Shown one piece after another: positions 49,921 to 61,002 of a DNA stretch of 64,000 nt. This DNA comes from Prorocentrum cordatum (taxonomy: Eukaryota > Sar > Dinophyceae > Prorocentrales > Prorocentraceae), in NCBI GenBank assembly GCA_963575745.1, contig CAUYUJ010008558.1, positions 421,881 to 485,880 on the forward strand, in the 5' to 3' direction. The notes beneath the pieces were generated by a model. The model did not search any database and was not told where the DNA came from. It saw nothing but the letters and a program-made list of their open reading frames with translations. A program made the translations under genes and the position numbers. How positions within the stretch are numbered: position 1 is the first letter of the stretch; each line of letters begins with the position of its first letter.

Positions 49921-50106
49921 TTAAGGCGGGCCTGCCCCCTTATAGGAGGAATATTCAAGACAAGTTTTTTTTATGGTACATATATATATATATATAAGAA
50001 CGCCTGGTCAGTATATGTTGCGGATTTTTTGAACATTTGGAGCTTGTTTTGCGTATGCTTTCTTTCTCGTCGAAAATCCCCCTGTAGGGGGACACGCCCG
50101 CTTTAA
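49921..50106. mobile_element. AT-rich GTCGGGCCTGTCCCCC element, copy 3 with 8-bp target duplication
   Basis: Element from TTAAGGCGGGCCTGCCCCC to GGGGGACACGCCCGCTTTAA. It is flanked by ATCAGGCG (49913-49920) and ATCTGGCG (50107-50114), 7 of 8 identical. An AT microsatellite is inside at 49980-49996. Confidence 0.85.
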
Positions 50107-50129
50107 ATCTGGCGTCATCCAGGAACCCT

Positions 50130-50960
50130 GGGACGGGGGTCCACTCGAACGGGGGCCGGCCAGAGCGCCCGATCTTGCAGGATCCCGCAGGGCCAGGGTC
50201 GCGCTGACCCTTGCTTGGGCAGGATCCTTCGCGTTGACCCGGGTTTGGGTGCAGGATCTTGCAGGATCGTGCAGGTTTTTGCAGGGCCTGGCTGACCCGG
50301 GTCTGGATTGACCCGGGTCAGAAGATCCCCGAGTTATTTGCATCGGATGTTGGCCTCGGGAATGCGGCGTCGGTGCAGTGTATCATGCATTCGGGCGTCG
50401 GGAACGAGACTGCGGCATAATCCACGAGTGTTCTTGGTTTCGGGAGCGCGGATCTGGGTATAGGTTACCAGGGGTACTGCTTCGAGAGCCCGGATCTGGT
50501 GCAAGTTCGCGCGAACCTTTCGTAAATTACAGAGAGGATTATGGCCTCGGGAGCGCGGATCTGGCGTAATGTGTAATTGATTTTTTCGGTTGCGCGAATC
50601 CAGTGTCATTTGCCAAGGACTCTGGCTTTGGGATCGAAAATATGTGGCACAATGCCGGCGCGTACCAAGAAACCGGATGCTGTTCGTCAGGGCATTTTGG
50701 GTGTTTTCGTTCCGCACGTTCCGCGATGGTTGACCGCGGGCGTCAAGAAACTATTGCGTTCAGGAGATTGTGGGTTTCTTCCCAACTGCACCTCGCGGAA
50801 ACAATGCCCCGCCGCCGAAGAAACCCCGCTGCGCCGAAGGTACGTTGTTCTTTGTTGCATCCGCGCGAGTTCGGAGGGCCAACGGCGGAATTGCTGGACT
50901 GCCCCGCCACCGAACAAACCCCACTGCGCCGAAGGGACCTTGAATTCTTGATGCTTCGCA
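50130..50960 (+). repeat. Short tandem repeats, including early 93-bp units
   Basis: GCAGGATC and GACCCGGGT words to 50330; roughly 80-bp units with GGGAGCGCGGATCTGG at 50340-50600; then two units of the 93-bp satellite at about 50780-50950. No gene is supported. Confidence 0.65.
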
Positions 50961-51029
50961 TATCACCACCAGCCGTCACTGCCGCCACCTGGCCCACCGG
51001 CGTTGCCCCTCTCCCCTGATTTGCTATCG

Positions 51030-51620
51030 GGTGCGCCTCCCCCCTCCTCCACGCGCGCCGAGGTGGTGTACCACGCCACCCGGCTTCCCCCCATCGTGGC
51101 AACGCACACGTGCACGCTCCGAGTTGGTCACACCTTTCCCCGCGGCGGGATGCGTTCACCCGCTGGCCGCGGTGGGCTGAGGTGGCTGGGTTCCTGTACA
51201 AGTGGTCCATCCTTTGGCAGGTCTTCCCCCCATCCACTGTGGTCACACCTTCCCCACGGCGGGGCGCGGCCACCCGCTGGCTCCGGTGGGTGGGCCTGGG
51301 GAGGCCAGATTCTGGCTCAAGTGGCACATCCTTTGACAGGACTGAGCCTTCACATGGCAGGCCCGTCCCTCGGGCCCCCGGCTTCGCTTGTGGCATCGCC
51401 CCCTTCGTCTGGACGGACATGTTGCTCGCGTGCGCCAACGACGCCAACGACCGCTTCCACGGTACACGGCACACGTGGCCCACGACAGCCCAGCGGTTCT
51501 CCCACGGGCAGGTCGAGGCTCCGCTGGGTGGTGCAGCCGGGGTCCCACGCGGTCCCACGCGGTCTCACGCAGCGTTCCCCCCATCCGCTGTGGCAAGGTC
51601 GCAGGCTGGGTCTCTCACGA
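51030..51620 (+). repeat. Diverged tandem repeats of about 125 bp
   Basis: Words GTGGTCACACCTTCCCC, CACCCGCTGGC and AAGTGG(T/C)(C/A)CATCCTTTG(A/G)CAGG recur twice. The rest to 52180 shows no supported gene. Confidence 0.6.
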
Positions 51621-52189
51621 CTAGGCCCCGGCGCCAGTCATGGTCCGACGCACCGTCTTCGAGCGCTTCAGGTGCTCTGTGAGTGAGGCGTCCGTCCCCT
51701 CCCCTCCCCTCGTCGCCTCCTGCGCCTCTTTCCTCCTCCCCCTCGTCGTGTTGAGCTGGCGCCGTTTCGGCGACTCCTCGCACTCTTCCCGCGCCCGTTC
51801 CCGCCAGTCGACGCTAAGATGCGCCTCCTCGAATTTAGTTCATTTTGTTCTGTGCATGTGCAACTGCGAGCATGCTTGCAGGTGCAGTCGGCTGTCGACA
51901 GTGACGGCTGGATTCGCAAATTATCCCGCTCTGTGCGCCCCTGTCGAGATTGACCCGCCCTCTGGAGCCGTCCTTTGGGCCGCATATCAAAAAAATATCA
52001 CCATCAGCCTGGTCTCTTCCGTGGTCGTCTTCTTCCTGTTTTCGCCTCCCTCTTCTCGTGCGCTGATTTAGGCTGTTGTTTTGCGCTTCGTACCCTTACG
52101 CCGCCCGACCTTCTCGCCGCGGTCGCGGTCAAAAAGTATCCCCACCAGCCCATTCAGCAACGATGCCAAGGCGAGTTGCCGATCAGAGT

Positions 52190-52860
52190 CTCTTCGGATG
52201 GCTCTTGGCAGTCTTTTGGAAGCCTTTTGGAGCGTCGTAGGAGCCTCTTAGCGGTGCAGGAGGCCTCTTGGAGCGTCTTGGGTGCCTCGGGACGCTTTTT
52301 GGGGCCTCCCGGGAGCCTTTCGGAAACTCTTGGGCGCCTCTTGGGGCCTCCTTGGCGCCTCTTCGGGCCCTCTTGGAGCGTTTTTGGGGCGGTCTTGGGT
52401 ATTTTCGAGACGCTCGTGAGGCCATCTTGGAGGGCATCGATCACATAAGTGGATTGTCGCAATTCGCGCCCCCCCTCGGGAGCCCCACGGATCCCTTCCT
52501 TGACCCTTCTGGAGGCGTTATTGGAGCGCTCTTGGGCGCTCTTGGGGCCATATTGAGGCTCTACGGGGCCCCTCTTGGAGCCCTATTGGGCCATCTTGGA
52601 ACCGTCTTGAGGCCTCGGACGGCGATCGGAAACGAACGGGCAACGATGCAGAAATGCTTGGTTTTTTCCGGTTTTTGAAGGATGTTGGTTTCTTGGAGGC
52701 CTCCTTGGAGGCGTCGGAGGCCTATTGGCGCAGTCTCGGATTTTGGGGGCCCTTGGACCATCTTGGACGCCATCTTGTGCCATCTTGCGATATATTGAGC
52801 CATTTTGCAGGTCACCTTGGGCTTTCTGAGGCGTTCTTGCAGCCGTCTTGGCCGAATACG
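52190..52860 (+). repeat. CTTGGGGCC-type repeat domain
   Basis: Irregular GGCCTCTTGGAGC, GGGCGCTCTTGGGG and CATCTTG words, the same style as 8805-9070. Confidence 0.7.
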
Positions 52861-52994
52861 TACCGTCTGACCGCTCGCGAACCCCCCCGTCCAGGTCCAG
52901 GGGAGGGGCAGGGGGGATGGGCAAACCGCTCCCAGAAGGGGAAGAATGGGGGGGTGGAAGAAGGTACTCCCTAAACCACCTACGCCCAAAGGGC

Positions 52995-54015
52995 TGGCGG
53001 GATTCTTGCATCCGCGCGGATTCGGAGGGCCAGAAGCGAAATTGTCGGAAAGCCCCGCCGCCGAAAAACAACCCATTGCGCCGAAGCTACCTTGAATCTC
53101 GCGCACCCGCGCGGATTCGGAGGGCCAACGGCAACATTGTAAAAATGCCGCGCCACCGAAGAAGCCCCGCTGCGCCGAAGGTGCCCCGAATTTCGTGCAC
53201 CCGCGTGGATTCGGAGAGCCAACCGCGAAATTGTTGGAATGCCCCGCCACCGAAGAAACCCCACTGCGCCAAAGGTATGTTGAATTTCGTACATCCGCGC
53301 GGATTTGGAGGGCAAACAGCGAAATTGATGGAATGCCCTGCCGCCGAAGAAACCCCACTGCGCCAAAGGTTTTGTTTGAATTTCTTACCTGTGCGCGTGT
53401 TCGGAGGGCCAAGAGTGAGCCTGCTGGAACGCCCTGCCGCCGAAGAAACCCCGCTGCGCCGAAGGTGCCCTGAATTTTTGCACCCGCACGGATTCTGCGA
53501 AGCCGAATTTGTCGGAATGCCCCGCCACCGAAGAAACCCCACTGCGCCGAAGGTGCCTTGAATTTCTGGCATCCGCGCCGATCCGGAGGGCCAGAGGCGA
53601 ATTTGTCGAGATGCCTTGCCACCGGGGAAACCCCACTGCGCCGAAGGTACCCTGAGTATCTTGCACCCGCGCGAAATCGGAGGGCGAAATGCGAAGCTGT
53701 CGGAATGCCCCGCCACCGAAGAAACCCCACTGCGCCGAAGGTATTTTGAATTTCTTGTCTCCGCGCGGATTCGGAGGGCCAACAGCGAAATTGTTGGAAT
53801 GCCCCGCCACCGAAGAAACCCCGCTGCGCCGAGGGTACCTTGAATTTCCGTGCATCCGCGCGGATCCGGGGGGCCAACAGCGAAATAGTTGGAATGCCCC
53901 GTCACCGAAGAAACCCCGCCTCGCCAGAGGCACCCTGAATTTCTCGCAGCCGCGCGGATTCGGAAGGCCAACAGCGAAACTGTTGGAATGCCCCGCTGCG
54001 CCGAAGGTGCCTCGA
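52995..54015 (+). repeat. 93-bp satellite, about 11 units
   Basis: Units with GCGCGGATTCGGAGGGCCAA, GGAATGCCCCGCCACCGAAG and CCCCACTGCGCCGAAGGT spaced 92-96 bp. As 93 equals 31 codons, frames on both strands stay open as 31-residue repeats; I treat these as repeat artefacts. Confidence 0.9.
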
Positions 54016-54119
54016 ATGTCCTCCGGCCGCGCGGAGCGTGGAGCCACGCATTCGGGCGTCAGCGGCGACGTGAGAAGATGCGTTTGGCCCCCGCGGAGCG
54101 CCTTACAGTCGGGGCCCTG

Positions 54120-54310
54120 AAGAAGGAGCCCTTTTCGTGGGAGAGGGGCTCGGTGTTCCATGATTGCTCCGCAGTTTGCCTTCTGCGTTCCTCAGGTTTT
54201 CGATCGGGAACCGAAGCTTAACTCATGGAGAAAACAGAGGGCCTCGTTCCTCATTCAGGGTTCCTTAGGTCAACGCCCCGACTGTAGTGTACCCATCTTG
54301 TCTGGACAGC
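54120..54310 (+). repeat. Interspersed repeat holding the empty site for the AT-rich element
   Basis: CTCAGGTTTTCGATCGGGAA then CCGAAGCTTAACTCATGG and GGGTTCCTTAGGTC match 61890-62210, but without the AT-rich insertion found there. Confidence 0.8.
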
Positions 54311-54452
54311 CGCGGGTTTCTTCCGCAGCGGTGCTGGCGCTCTTCCTTCAGCGCGGCCCGCGAAGAGAGTCCCCGGGCCAGGGTTCCCTTGTTCTCTCCG
54401 CCTGGAGCCCCTGGCCAAGAAGCCCAGACCCTGAGCAGCAAGAATCGTTGAT

Positions 54453-54621
54453 CGGGGTTGGACAGACCTCCTACCCTGACACGTCGATTCAGGAATTGGC
54501 CGTTTTCGGTTCGCGAGAGGGCGTCGCGGCGATCAATTTTGCGGGTCCAGGTCCGTCGGTTTCGGCCCCAGGCCGTTTTCACTGAGGGGAGGTCTACTAA
54601 AGGGAGGTTTGTCCACCGCCG
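54453..54621 (+). mobile_element. GGACAAACCTCC element, copy 3
   Basis: From GGTTGGACAGACCTCCTACC to GGAGGTTTGTCCACCGCCG; inverted ends, interior as in copy 1. Confidence 0.85.
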
Positions 54622-54956
54622 AGTTCATTTGCAGGTATGGGGCTTCCGGCGAGGATTTTTTCACGCGGCCGCGCCCCGCTGTGAGGTGCGACGCGTGGGC
54701 TCCGACCAGGAGCGAGCGACTCCGGGAGCGCGCCGGGGGAGTTTAGGGCCGCGGGCGAGCCGCCCCTATCGCTGCACCGAGCACTCTCTGCCTTCGGGGG
54801 CGCGCGCCGAGCGTTGTGCTGCACGCGAGGGGGGGTGCTGGCGCCGCGGGGGCTTCCAACATCGCCGCGCGGGGTGCACGGGGTGCTGGCCTCTCGGAGC
54901 GCAGAGCTGGCGGAAGGTGCCAGGAGGGTGGCCCCGAGAGCGCGCATCGAAGGCAT

Positions 54957-55004
54957 GTTTACGCGTTCGAGAAAATCCCCCTGTAGGGGGACAGGCCCGA
55001 CTTA
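54957..55004. mobile_element. AT-rich GTCGGGCCTGTCCCCC element, solo end
   Basis: Only the right terminal sequence (TTCGAGAAAATCCCCC, then TGTAGGGGGACAGGCCCG and ACTTA) is present. Confidence 0.75.
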
Positions 55005-55195
55005 TCCGTCATCCCCCTCTTCCCTCGCAACCGCCGACGCGTCGCCCAGACGCCCCCCGCGCACGCCGCGCGCTCCAGGGCGCGACGGCCAGAGGGGGAC
55101 GGTCCTGGAGGGGGGGGGGCGCCCGCGCTCGTGCTCCGCCTGTGGCCTTCGAGGGCAGGGAGGGGGCTGGTCCGTTCCAGAGCGTTTCGGATTGC

Positions 55196-55314
55196 TAGGG
55201 GGTCACATGCGAACCCTACCCCTACCGCCCATGATTTCTGAGGGGGCGGGTGGGGTTCGTTCGTTCGCTCGTGGGGGGGTAGGGGGTAGGGGTAGGGTTC
55301 GCATGTGGCCCCTA
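55196..55314. mobile_element. TAGGGGGCCAC foldback element, copy 4 (shortened) with target duplication
   Basis: 119 bp with intact outer arms but a deleted centre. ATTGC occurs on both sides (55191-55195 and 55315-55319). Confidence 0.9.
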
Positions 55315-55325
55315 ATTGCTCTCAG

Positions 55326-55445
55326 AGCGTTCCGGAACGCCCCGAGGAGGCCGCGTCGCCCGAGGCATCTTCCAGGTTCCAGACCCGTCGGATCTCAGAG
55401 ACTCTCGACTTTTACCCCCACCCAGAATTATCTTCGTCCTGGCCT
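55326..55445 (+). repeat. Interspersed repeat AGCGTTCCGGAACGC, copy 3 of 3
   Basis: The TAGGGGG element above sits at its left margin. Confidence 0.65.
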
Positions 55446-55489
55446 CTTCTGATGAGGCCTCCGAAGACACGAAGGGGGGGTCATCTCCC

Positions 55490-55705
55490 TCCTCCCTCTC
55501 CCCCACCCCTTTTCGCGCCCTCCCTCTCCCTCCTCCCTCCCACCCCCCCCTCCCCTCCCTCTCCCCCCTCCCCCCCCCCCCCTCTCCGCGCCCTCCCGCG
55601 TCCTCCTCCCTCTCCTCCCTCCTCCCTCCCTCTCCCCCTCCCCCTCCCTTTCCCCCCCCCCCCTCCTCCCTCCTCTGCCCCCCCTCCGCGCCCCTCCTCC
55701 GCCCC
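55490..55705 (+). repeat. CTCC/CCT pyrimidine tract
   Basis: Over 200 bp almost purely pyrimidine, ending GCCCGCGAG just before the PAN-like coding segment; it could act as an extended polypyrimidine tract. Confidence 0.9.
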
Positions 55706-55710
55706 GCCCG

Positions 55711-55862
55711 CGAGGAGGGCGTGGACCTGCTCGGCTCCGCGCTGGGCAGCCTGGCCCTGCCGCCCGTGGACGGCGTGCCGAGCGCGGGGGCGTGCCGCGC
55801 GGCCTGCGAGGGCGAGCCGCGCTGCGGGGCGTGGACGTGGGGCAAGGCCCGCCCGCCGGGGG
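55711..55862 (+). CDS. Possible PAN/Apple-domain exon
   Basis: The frame reads GVDLLGSALGSLALPPVDGV, then ACRAACEGEPRCGAWTWGKA. The C-x3-C-x5-C spacing followed by A-W-T-W is typical of PAN/Apple domains (family knowledge). The usual downstream Cys-Trp-Leu-Lys block is absent because a CATCGCTCGGACGT element begins at about 55868. A splice acceptor-like CGCGAG follows the long pyrimidine tract. The exon may be real but truncated by the insertion, or the insertion may be intronic with the domain continuing beyond the recognisable sequence. PAN modules mediate protein or carbohydrate binding, usually extracellularly. No start or stop is assignable. Confidence 0.4.
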
Positions 55863-55867
55863 GCAGC

Positions 55868-55997
55868 TTGGCATCGCTCGGACGTGCGCATTTTTTCTCA
55901 GCGAGAACCATCGAGGACCACCCTGGACCATCGAGCAAAAAAAAACACGCGCAAGACCGAAGCATGCACAGGAAATGGACGTCCGAGCGATGGCAAG
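55868..55997 (+). mobile_element. CATCGCTCGGACGT element, copy 3
   Basis: From TTGGCATCGCTCGGACGTG to ACGTCCGAGCGATGGCAAG; interior GAGAACCATCGAGGACCACC. Confidence 0.9.
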
Positions 55998-56057
55998 GCA
56001 GGGGTCGGGGGAGGGAGAGGTGCCTGTCTAGAGGCCCCTCGCCCCCCCAACAAAAAC

Positions 56058-56058
56058 A

Positions 56059-56147
<89 letters not shown>

Positions 56148-56148
56148 G
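56058..56148 (+). repeat. GAC/GGC microsatellite
   Basis: GAC trinucleotides flanking a GGC block. Confidence 0.95.
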
Positions 56149-56284
56149 AGTCGGGCAGGGACTGGAGGAGAGAAGGTACCCACCCAGAGGTCTTGGCGTT
56201 GCAATCTTTGTTCGCCGGGCGTCTTCGCTCCAGGTCGGGCCTCACAGATCGGTCCGGCTAGAAACATTACGCAGGAAGATGGGT

Positions 56285-56446
56285 CAGGAGGGGGAAAACA
56301 CACACAGACACAATTAATCGTCGACTCCCAGGAAAACGTGGGGAAATATGGGAAGTGGGGGGAAGACAAAAACGCAGAAAATATGGGAAACTATGGGGAA
56401 TTCTTTTATTTGTGTGTATTTCTTTGTGTGTCCCAGGGCCCCTTCA
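56285..56446 (+). mobile_element. CAGGAGGG introner-like element, copy G with target duplication
   Basis: Left ATGGGT|CAGGAGGGGG and right CCCCTTCA|ATGGGG indicate an ATGGG duplication. Full-length interior. Confidence 0.9.
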
Positions 56447-56741
56447 ATGGGGTCCGGGGGCTCTGGGCGTGATTTTTTGGGGCGATGGCGCAGTTTTTTT
56501 TTGTCCAACGTCGGATCTCAGGGCATACCGTTACCCCTGGCTCGTTTTCCTCGTTGTAGCCTCCTGGGAGGCCCTCGTCGCCACCGCCCGATTCGTCTCA
56601 AGATTTTGGTCAGGACGCGCCCTGGGAGAGGTCTGGGGGTAGCGGTATCGGTATCTGTTGGTTTCCCCAGGAGAGGCGGGCAGGGAAGGGTGCCGTGTTA
56701 TTTATTTCGGCGGCGAGCTCGGCGGCGAGCCGGGGAGGGGA

Positions 56742-56742
56742 A

Positions 56743-56800
<58 letters not shown>

Positions 56801-56802
56801 TA
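56742..56802 (+). repeat. GTC microsatellite
   Basis: About 20 GTC repeats. The surrounding GC-rich sequence to 57300 shows no supported gene. Confidence 0.95.
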
Positions 56803-57334
56803 GTCGTCTTTGTTCTTGTGTTTTTGTTCGGGGAGGGGGGCGAGAGACGGCTGCTGGGGGCGGGCATTCTCAGAAGGCTCGGAAGTCCTCCGGCCTTCGG
56901 ACAAGTGTGTTAAGCCTTCCCCGAAGACATTGAAGACTTCTCTCCGAAGGCTGGAGAGCTTCTGAGAAGCCCCGGCGCCTTCTGAGAAGGCCTTCTTCTT
57001 CTCACTTACCCCCCTTGCTCGCCGCCGAGCAGGGAGAGGCTGGCAGGGACAGGTGCCGATATCGCCACCCCTTCTCCTGTTCTCGCATTTTGCGGTGTCT
57101 CCTGGGGCACCTTCGTCGCCACGCTTGGATTTGATACGGAATTCTTGGTCAGAACGGACCCCGAGAGATATAGGCCTGGGGAGTAGCGGTATCGGTCCCG
57201 TTTGGTTTCCCCAGGTTGGTTGGCAGGAAAGAGGACGGGTCGGGGAGCGCTGGGCCAGGGAGGTTGGCAGGAAAGAGGACAGGGCGAACAGCGCCAGTTG
57301 AATCGAAGAACCAAGACACGGCATCAAGAGAATT

Positions 57335-57470
57335 TCTCGGATGCCCGCGCGGGTTTTGGGGCCCTCCAGGCGGCGCCGCCCCTGGCGCTCTCCTCGCGGG
57401 AGGGAGGGGTGTCCAGCGCCGATCCAAGACCTTGTGGTGGGCCTCCGATGAAGGATGCTCGTGCAGAGGC
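57335..57470. mobile_element. GGTCCGCGCGGA-type foldback, diverged copy 4
   Basis: AATTTCTCGGATGCCCGCGC at the left and TCCAGCGCCGATCCAAGA at the right, with a CAGGCGGCGCCGCC centre. Confidence 0.6.
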
Positions 57471-57520
57471 CCGCCCGCGGCGGCCGCCAGGGAGGCTGGC
57501 AGGGGTCGGAGGGGAAAGAG

Positions 57521-57696
57521 ATCCCGATACGTACCGGCCTGATGCATAGCCCCGTCCCTATATTGGCATCGCCTCGTCTCGATGCCGATCTCAGGGGTTC
57601 CCTCAGTTCTTGAGGGCGCATCCCTACGATTGTCATCGCCTTTTGGTGTGTCAGTCTGAGGGGTAGGGACAACCGACAAGCTCGAGGCTGGCTAGA
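57521..57696 (-). mobile_element. CCAGCCTCGA inverted-repeat element, copy 3
   Basis: Minus-strand copy: contains GACACACCAAAAGGCGATGA and ends with the complement of AAGCTCGAGGCTGGC. Confidence 0.8.
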
Positions 57697-57864
57697 CACC
57701 TGCTTTTTCGTCCGTCTTTCTCTCCTCGGCCGCGCTGCTGACCATGCCATCATGTTTTTTTCTGCTGCTCTCCGCGCCTGGTGTCTCACTCCGTCGCGGG
57801 CGGGCGGGCCGATCGTCTTGATCGACCGACCCTCGCTTCGCGTGTGCGCCCGCGGGTTGCCTAC

Positions 57865-58045
57865 AGTCGGCCTTGATTGGAGAGGACACGCGAGAGGACG
57901 CAAGACCCTTCCGAGGGTCACATCGCCATAGGAGTGTAAGAAGGCACGTGTCGCGAGGCACAGGACAAGGATACCCTTGAGCCCTCCTCCTCCTCCTCCT
58001 CCTCCTCCTCCTTGGTCGACCTGCTAATCTGGGCTGACTGTAAGA
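57865..58045 (-). repeat. Interspersed repeat, inverted copy of 45530-45690
   Basis: Same order of words in reverse complement, interrupted by a TCC microsatellite at 57980-58012. Confidence 0.75.
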
Positions 58046-58197
58046 AAAGCGGTGCCGTTACCGCTGCCCTTCCCTCGTCGCCACGGCTGGGTCCGAAGCA
58101 AGACAGCACGAGCAGAACCGCTCGAACGACTCGCGAGGGTCATCGGGCGTCTGGACCACTGATTTGTGGTTACGACGTGCGTCCGCCTACATATCTC

Positions 58198-58366
58198 GGG
58201 GGTGGACAGAACCCCTAACAGTGACATGTCGATTAGTGAATTGTCCGTTTTCGGTTCTCGAGAGGGCGCCGCGGCCGTTATTTTCCATGCTTGCGCCCGC
58301 CAGGTTTGGGCCTCAGGTCGTTTTCACTAAACCACGTTTCACTAAAGGGAGGTCTGTCCATCCCCG
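58198..58366 (+). mobile_element. GGACAAACCTCC element, copy 4
   Basis: From GGGGTGGACAGAACCCC to GGAGGTCTGTCCATCCCCG. Confidence 0.85.
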
Positions 58367-58559
58367 AATATCACTGTGTTGGGGTTCACAGCCTCCACGC
58401 CATGACCTGATGGGCACGGGCGGGATTTCTAACGGAGCGTGCACGATTCTGGCGCTCACGGGTGGATTCGACTCGAAGACTCGGTCAGAACGCACTGTGC
58501 GAGTGGTCCAGGAAGCACCGGTATGGGCACGTACGGTGCTATCCCCCCAAAGTCGGGTG

Positions 58560-58760
58560 CTGCTAGAAGTGCCCCTGGCCCAAGGTGCCCCCAGCTCTTC
58601 GCTCCCTCTTGGAGCCCCTGGGGCCCTCTGGGCCTCGTGAGGGGTGCCATCCCGAGAACCCTGGGGGCACCTTGGGCCAGGGGTTCTTCCAGCAACACCC
58701 GACAAAGGGTGAGGACGGGGCCGGGCGCGGAGGAGGAGGAGGAGGAGGAGGAGGAGGAGG
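58560..58760 (+). repeat. Inverted GCCCCTGGCCCAAGGTGCCC block and GGA tract
   Basis: GCCCCTGGCCCAAGGTGCCC at about 58571-58590 recurs inverted at about 58664-58683, giving a foldback of about 120 bp; a GGA tract follows at 58728-58760. Confidence 0.75.
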
Positions 58761-58796
58761 GTCGCCGAACAAAAAGCAGCAGTTGCACCGACGTGA

Positions 58797-58930
58797 ATTC
58801 CCTGGGAGGGCCGCGCGGGCTCCCTTCGCTCGGCGCCGGCTCCCTCCCTTCCTGGCGCGCGGAGCGCGTCGGTGGCGGCGCCGGAGGCGCCGCCAGTGGC
58901 TTCCGCGCCGATCCAAATTCTCGGATAGCG
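58797..58930. mobile_element. GGTCCGCGCGGA-type foldback, diverged copy 5
   Basis: Centre TCCTGGCGCGCGGAGCGCG with GGCGGCGCC; arms CTCGGCGCCGGC and GCCGATCCAAATTCTCGGAT. Confidence 0.65.
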
Positions 58931-58982
58931 AATTAGCCGTTTTCGGTTGACACGTGACACGACACGTCGACCTAGCGAATGG

Positions 58983-59154
58983 CCGGGCGGACAAACCTCC
59001 TATCCTGACACGTCGATTCGCGAATGGGCCGTTTTCGGTTTGCGAGACGGCGTCAAGGCCGTTAGTTATGCCGGGTCCAGGTCCGTCGGTTTCGGTCCAA
59101 GGCCGTTTTGACTCAGGGGAGGGTTTTACTCAGGGGAGGTTTGTCCGCCGCCGA
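58983..59154 (+). mobile_element. GGACAAACCTCC element, copy 5
   Basis: From CGGGCGGACAAACCTCCTA to GGAGGTTTGTCCGCCGCCG; the most regular ends of the family. Confidence 0.9.
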
Positions 59155-60190
59155 AATTATCCGCGCAGAACTCTGACAGTTCATGTTTGTGGCATTGCTC
59201 CTGCCTCTCATGTTGGCGTCCCGTCCAGGGTCTTGGCGCCGTTCTGTGGCGAGCCTCGGGGCATCACTGCGGGGTCTCGCGGCCATTTTGGAGCGGGATT
59301 GGGCCGCCCTGGGGCCAACAGGGGGCCTTGTTGGAAGCTGGCTGGGAGCCATCTGGGACAACGTGCAGCAATCATTGGGGCATTTTCGGGCGTCTGGGCG
59401 CCTTCAGAAGAATTCCTGTTACTCCTTTGAAGAGCATGGCAGTAATCAGGCGAGAGCAGGAGACACTGAAAGCGCACAGTTTGCCACATTCTTTTGGCTT
59501 GTTTGTGTTCCATGTCGGGACCTCCGTGGGATGTCCTGGAGTCTCGTCGTCTTTCTTGCGTTGTTTTTGAGGCCTCTCATGCGTGATGCTGCCCTTCTTG
59601 AGCTGTTCTTGCAGGGCATCTTTGGCATCCTGGGGGCATCGGGAGCTGATTTGGAGGCGTTGAGGGCCTTGGAGGTGCGCTGAAGGGCGCGTGCTCCCCC
59701 TGGGTGTTGCGGCTCTAACAGTGTTATTGCCCCTGGGAAGGGGAACATGGGGACGGCGACCTTCGCCTTGCTCCTCTTTCGGTGGGCCGCTGGGTTCAAA
59801 GTTGAAAAGGTTCTTGGGTCTGGTTCTCGATGACATGTCCATACTGATTCTGGTGGGCTTCCAGGCAGGTTCCACGGATACCACGTCAGAGCTTACACAG
59901 AGTAGTAGAGAGAGTAGAGGGAGTAGAGAGAGCAGAGGTGTAGAAAGTACAGTAGGAAGCATTGAACATGGAACAGAGAGCGAAGTGCAACAAATCAGTG
60001 AGCATAGCAGCATGGCAAGTACCCTCAAGGCCAAAGAGCGGACAATGAAGAGTTGAGAGTATAGGGTAGAGAGTAGGACGTGGAATTTGGAAAGAGGAGG
60101 TAGAGATAGAGACCACCTGTAGAGGTGAGAGTTGAGAGTATCGAGTAGAGAATTCAGAGTAGAAACCATAAGGTAGATATTAGAGACCAT
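59155..60190. other. Gene-free interval with CTTGGGG- and TAGAGAG-type repeats
   Basis: 59220-59390 is another loose GGGGCC/TTGG domain; 59885-60185 is rich in AGAGAGTAGAGGGTAGAG words. No ORF is convincing. Confidence 0.5.
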
Positions 60191-60711
60191 AGGTCAAGGA
60201 TTACCATGTTCGACGTTCTGTGCTCTCACCCAGCTGGGACCATCACACCGCGCTGCCTGAACGTTGTGCGTACGAACGACCGATTCGGGTCTTCTCGGGT
60301 GGCATTGTTCATTCGAAAGGGAGGGGGAAACTGGAGAGCGGATGGGGTTATTAGTGGTGAAGAGTGAAGGGGCGGGGGAGGACGAGTAGGACGGGGAGGG
60401 ATGGGGCGGGAGAAGGGCGAATAGGGTGAAGGAGTTTGTTGCTGGAGCTGGAGATTGACCTTCGGGAGGGTCCAAGAGAGGAAGTTCTGGGGGGGACGTT
60501 TGGGTGGCCTGGGCGGACGGACGGCCCGGCTGCCCGTCACGCGCCTGGCGAGGCTCGCAACACGCGCTGGCTGACGGACGTGTGCTTCCTGAAGGCCGGA
60601 GGGCCTTTCCCTCAGAGGAGGGCCCGTCGAGACGAGGCCGTTTTTCCCCGGCGTGCCCTGCCTCGTTGGGGCCACTTGGAGACTTCTCGTCGCCACGTCT
60701 GTCAGGAGGGG

Positions 60712-60866
60712 AACAAACACACAGACACGATTGATCATCGATTCCCCAGGAGAATATGGGAAAATATGGGAAGTGTGGGGGGAGACAAAACCCCGGAAAA
60801 TATAGGAAATATGCGGAATATGTTTATTTGTGTGTACTTATTTGTGTGTCCCAGAGAGCCCCTTCA
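60712..60866 (+). mobile_element. CAGGAGGG introner-like element, copy H with target duplication
   Basis: Left GTCTGT|CAGGAGGGG and right CCCCTTCA|GTCTGG indicate a GTCTG duplication. Confidence 0.9.
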
Positions 60867-61002
60867 GTCTGGGTCCGCAGCGAAATCGGGTGGAGAATGA
60901 AACACAGGAGGGGTCCGGGGACGGGTTCTGAGCGTGGGTTGGGTGGAAGGGCCGCCGTAGCCTCAAGAGGCCTTCAGTGGCAACGGTAGAGGGGGGGATA
61001 GT

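Noticed and set aside
51309-51323. DinoSL-like ATTCTGGCTCAAG
   Set aside because: It lies inside a roughly 125-bp tandem repeat whose sister unit reads GTTCCTGTACAAG at the same place, so the match is probably chance.
52561-53971. Minus-strand protein of 300-440 residues across the 93-bp satellite
   Set aside because: It has the same periodic content in other frames and no non-repetitive domain.
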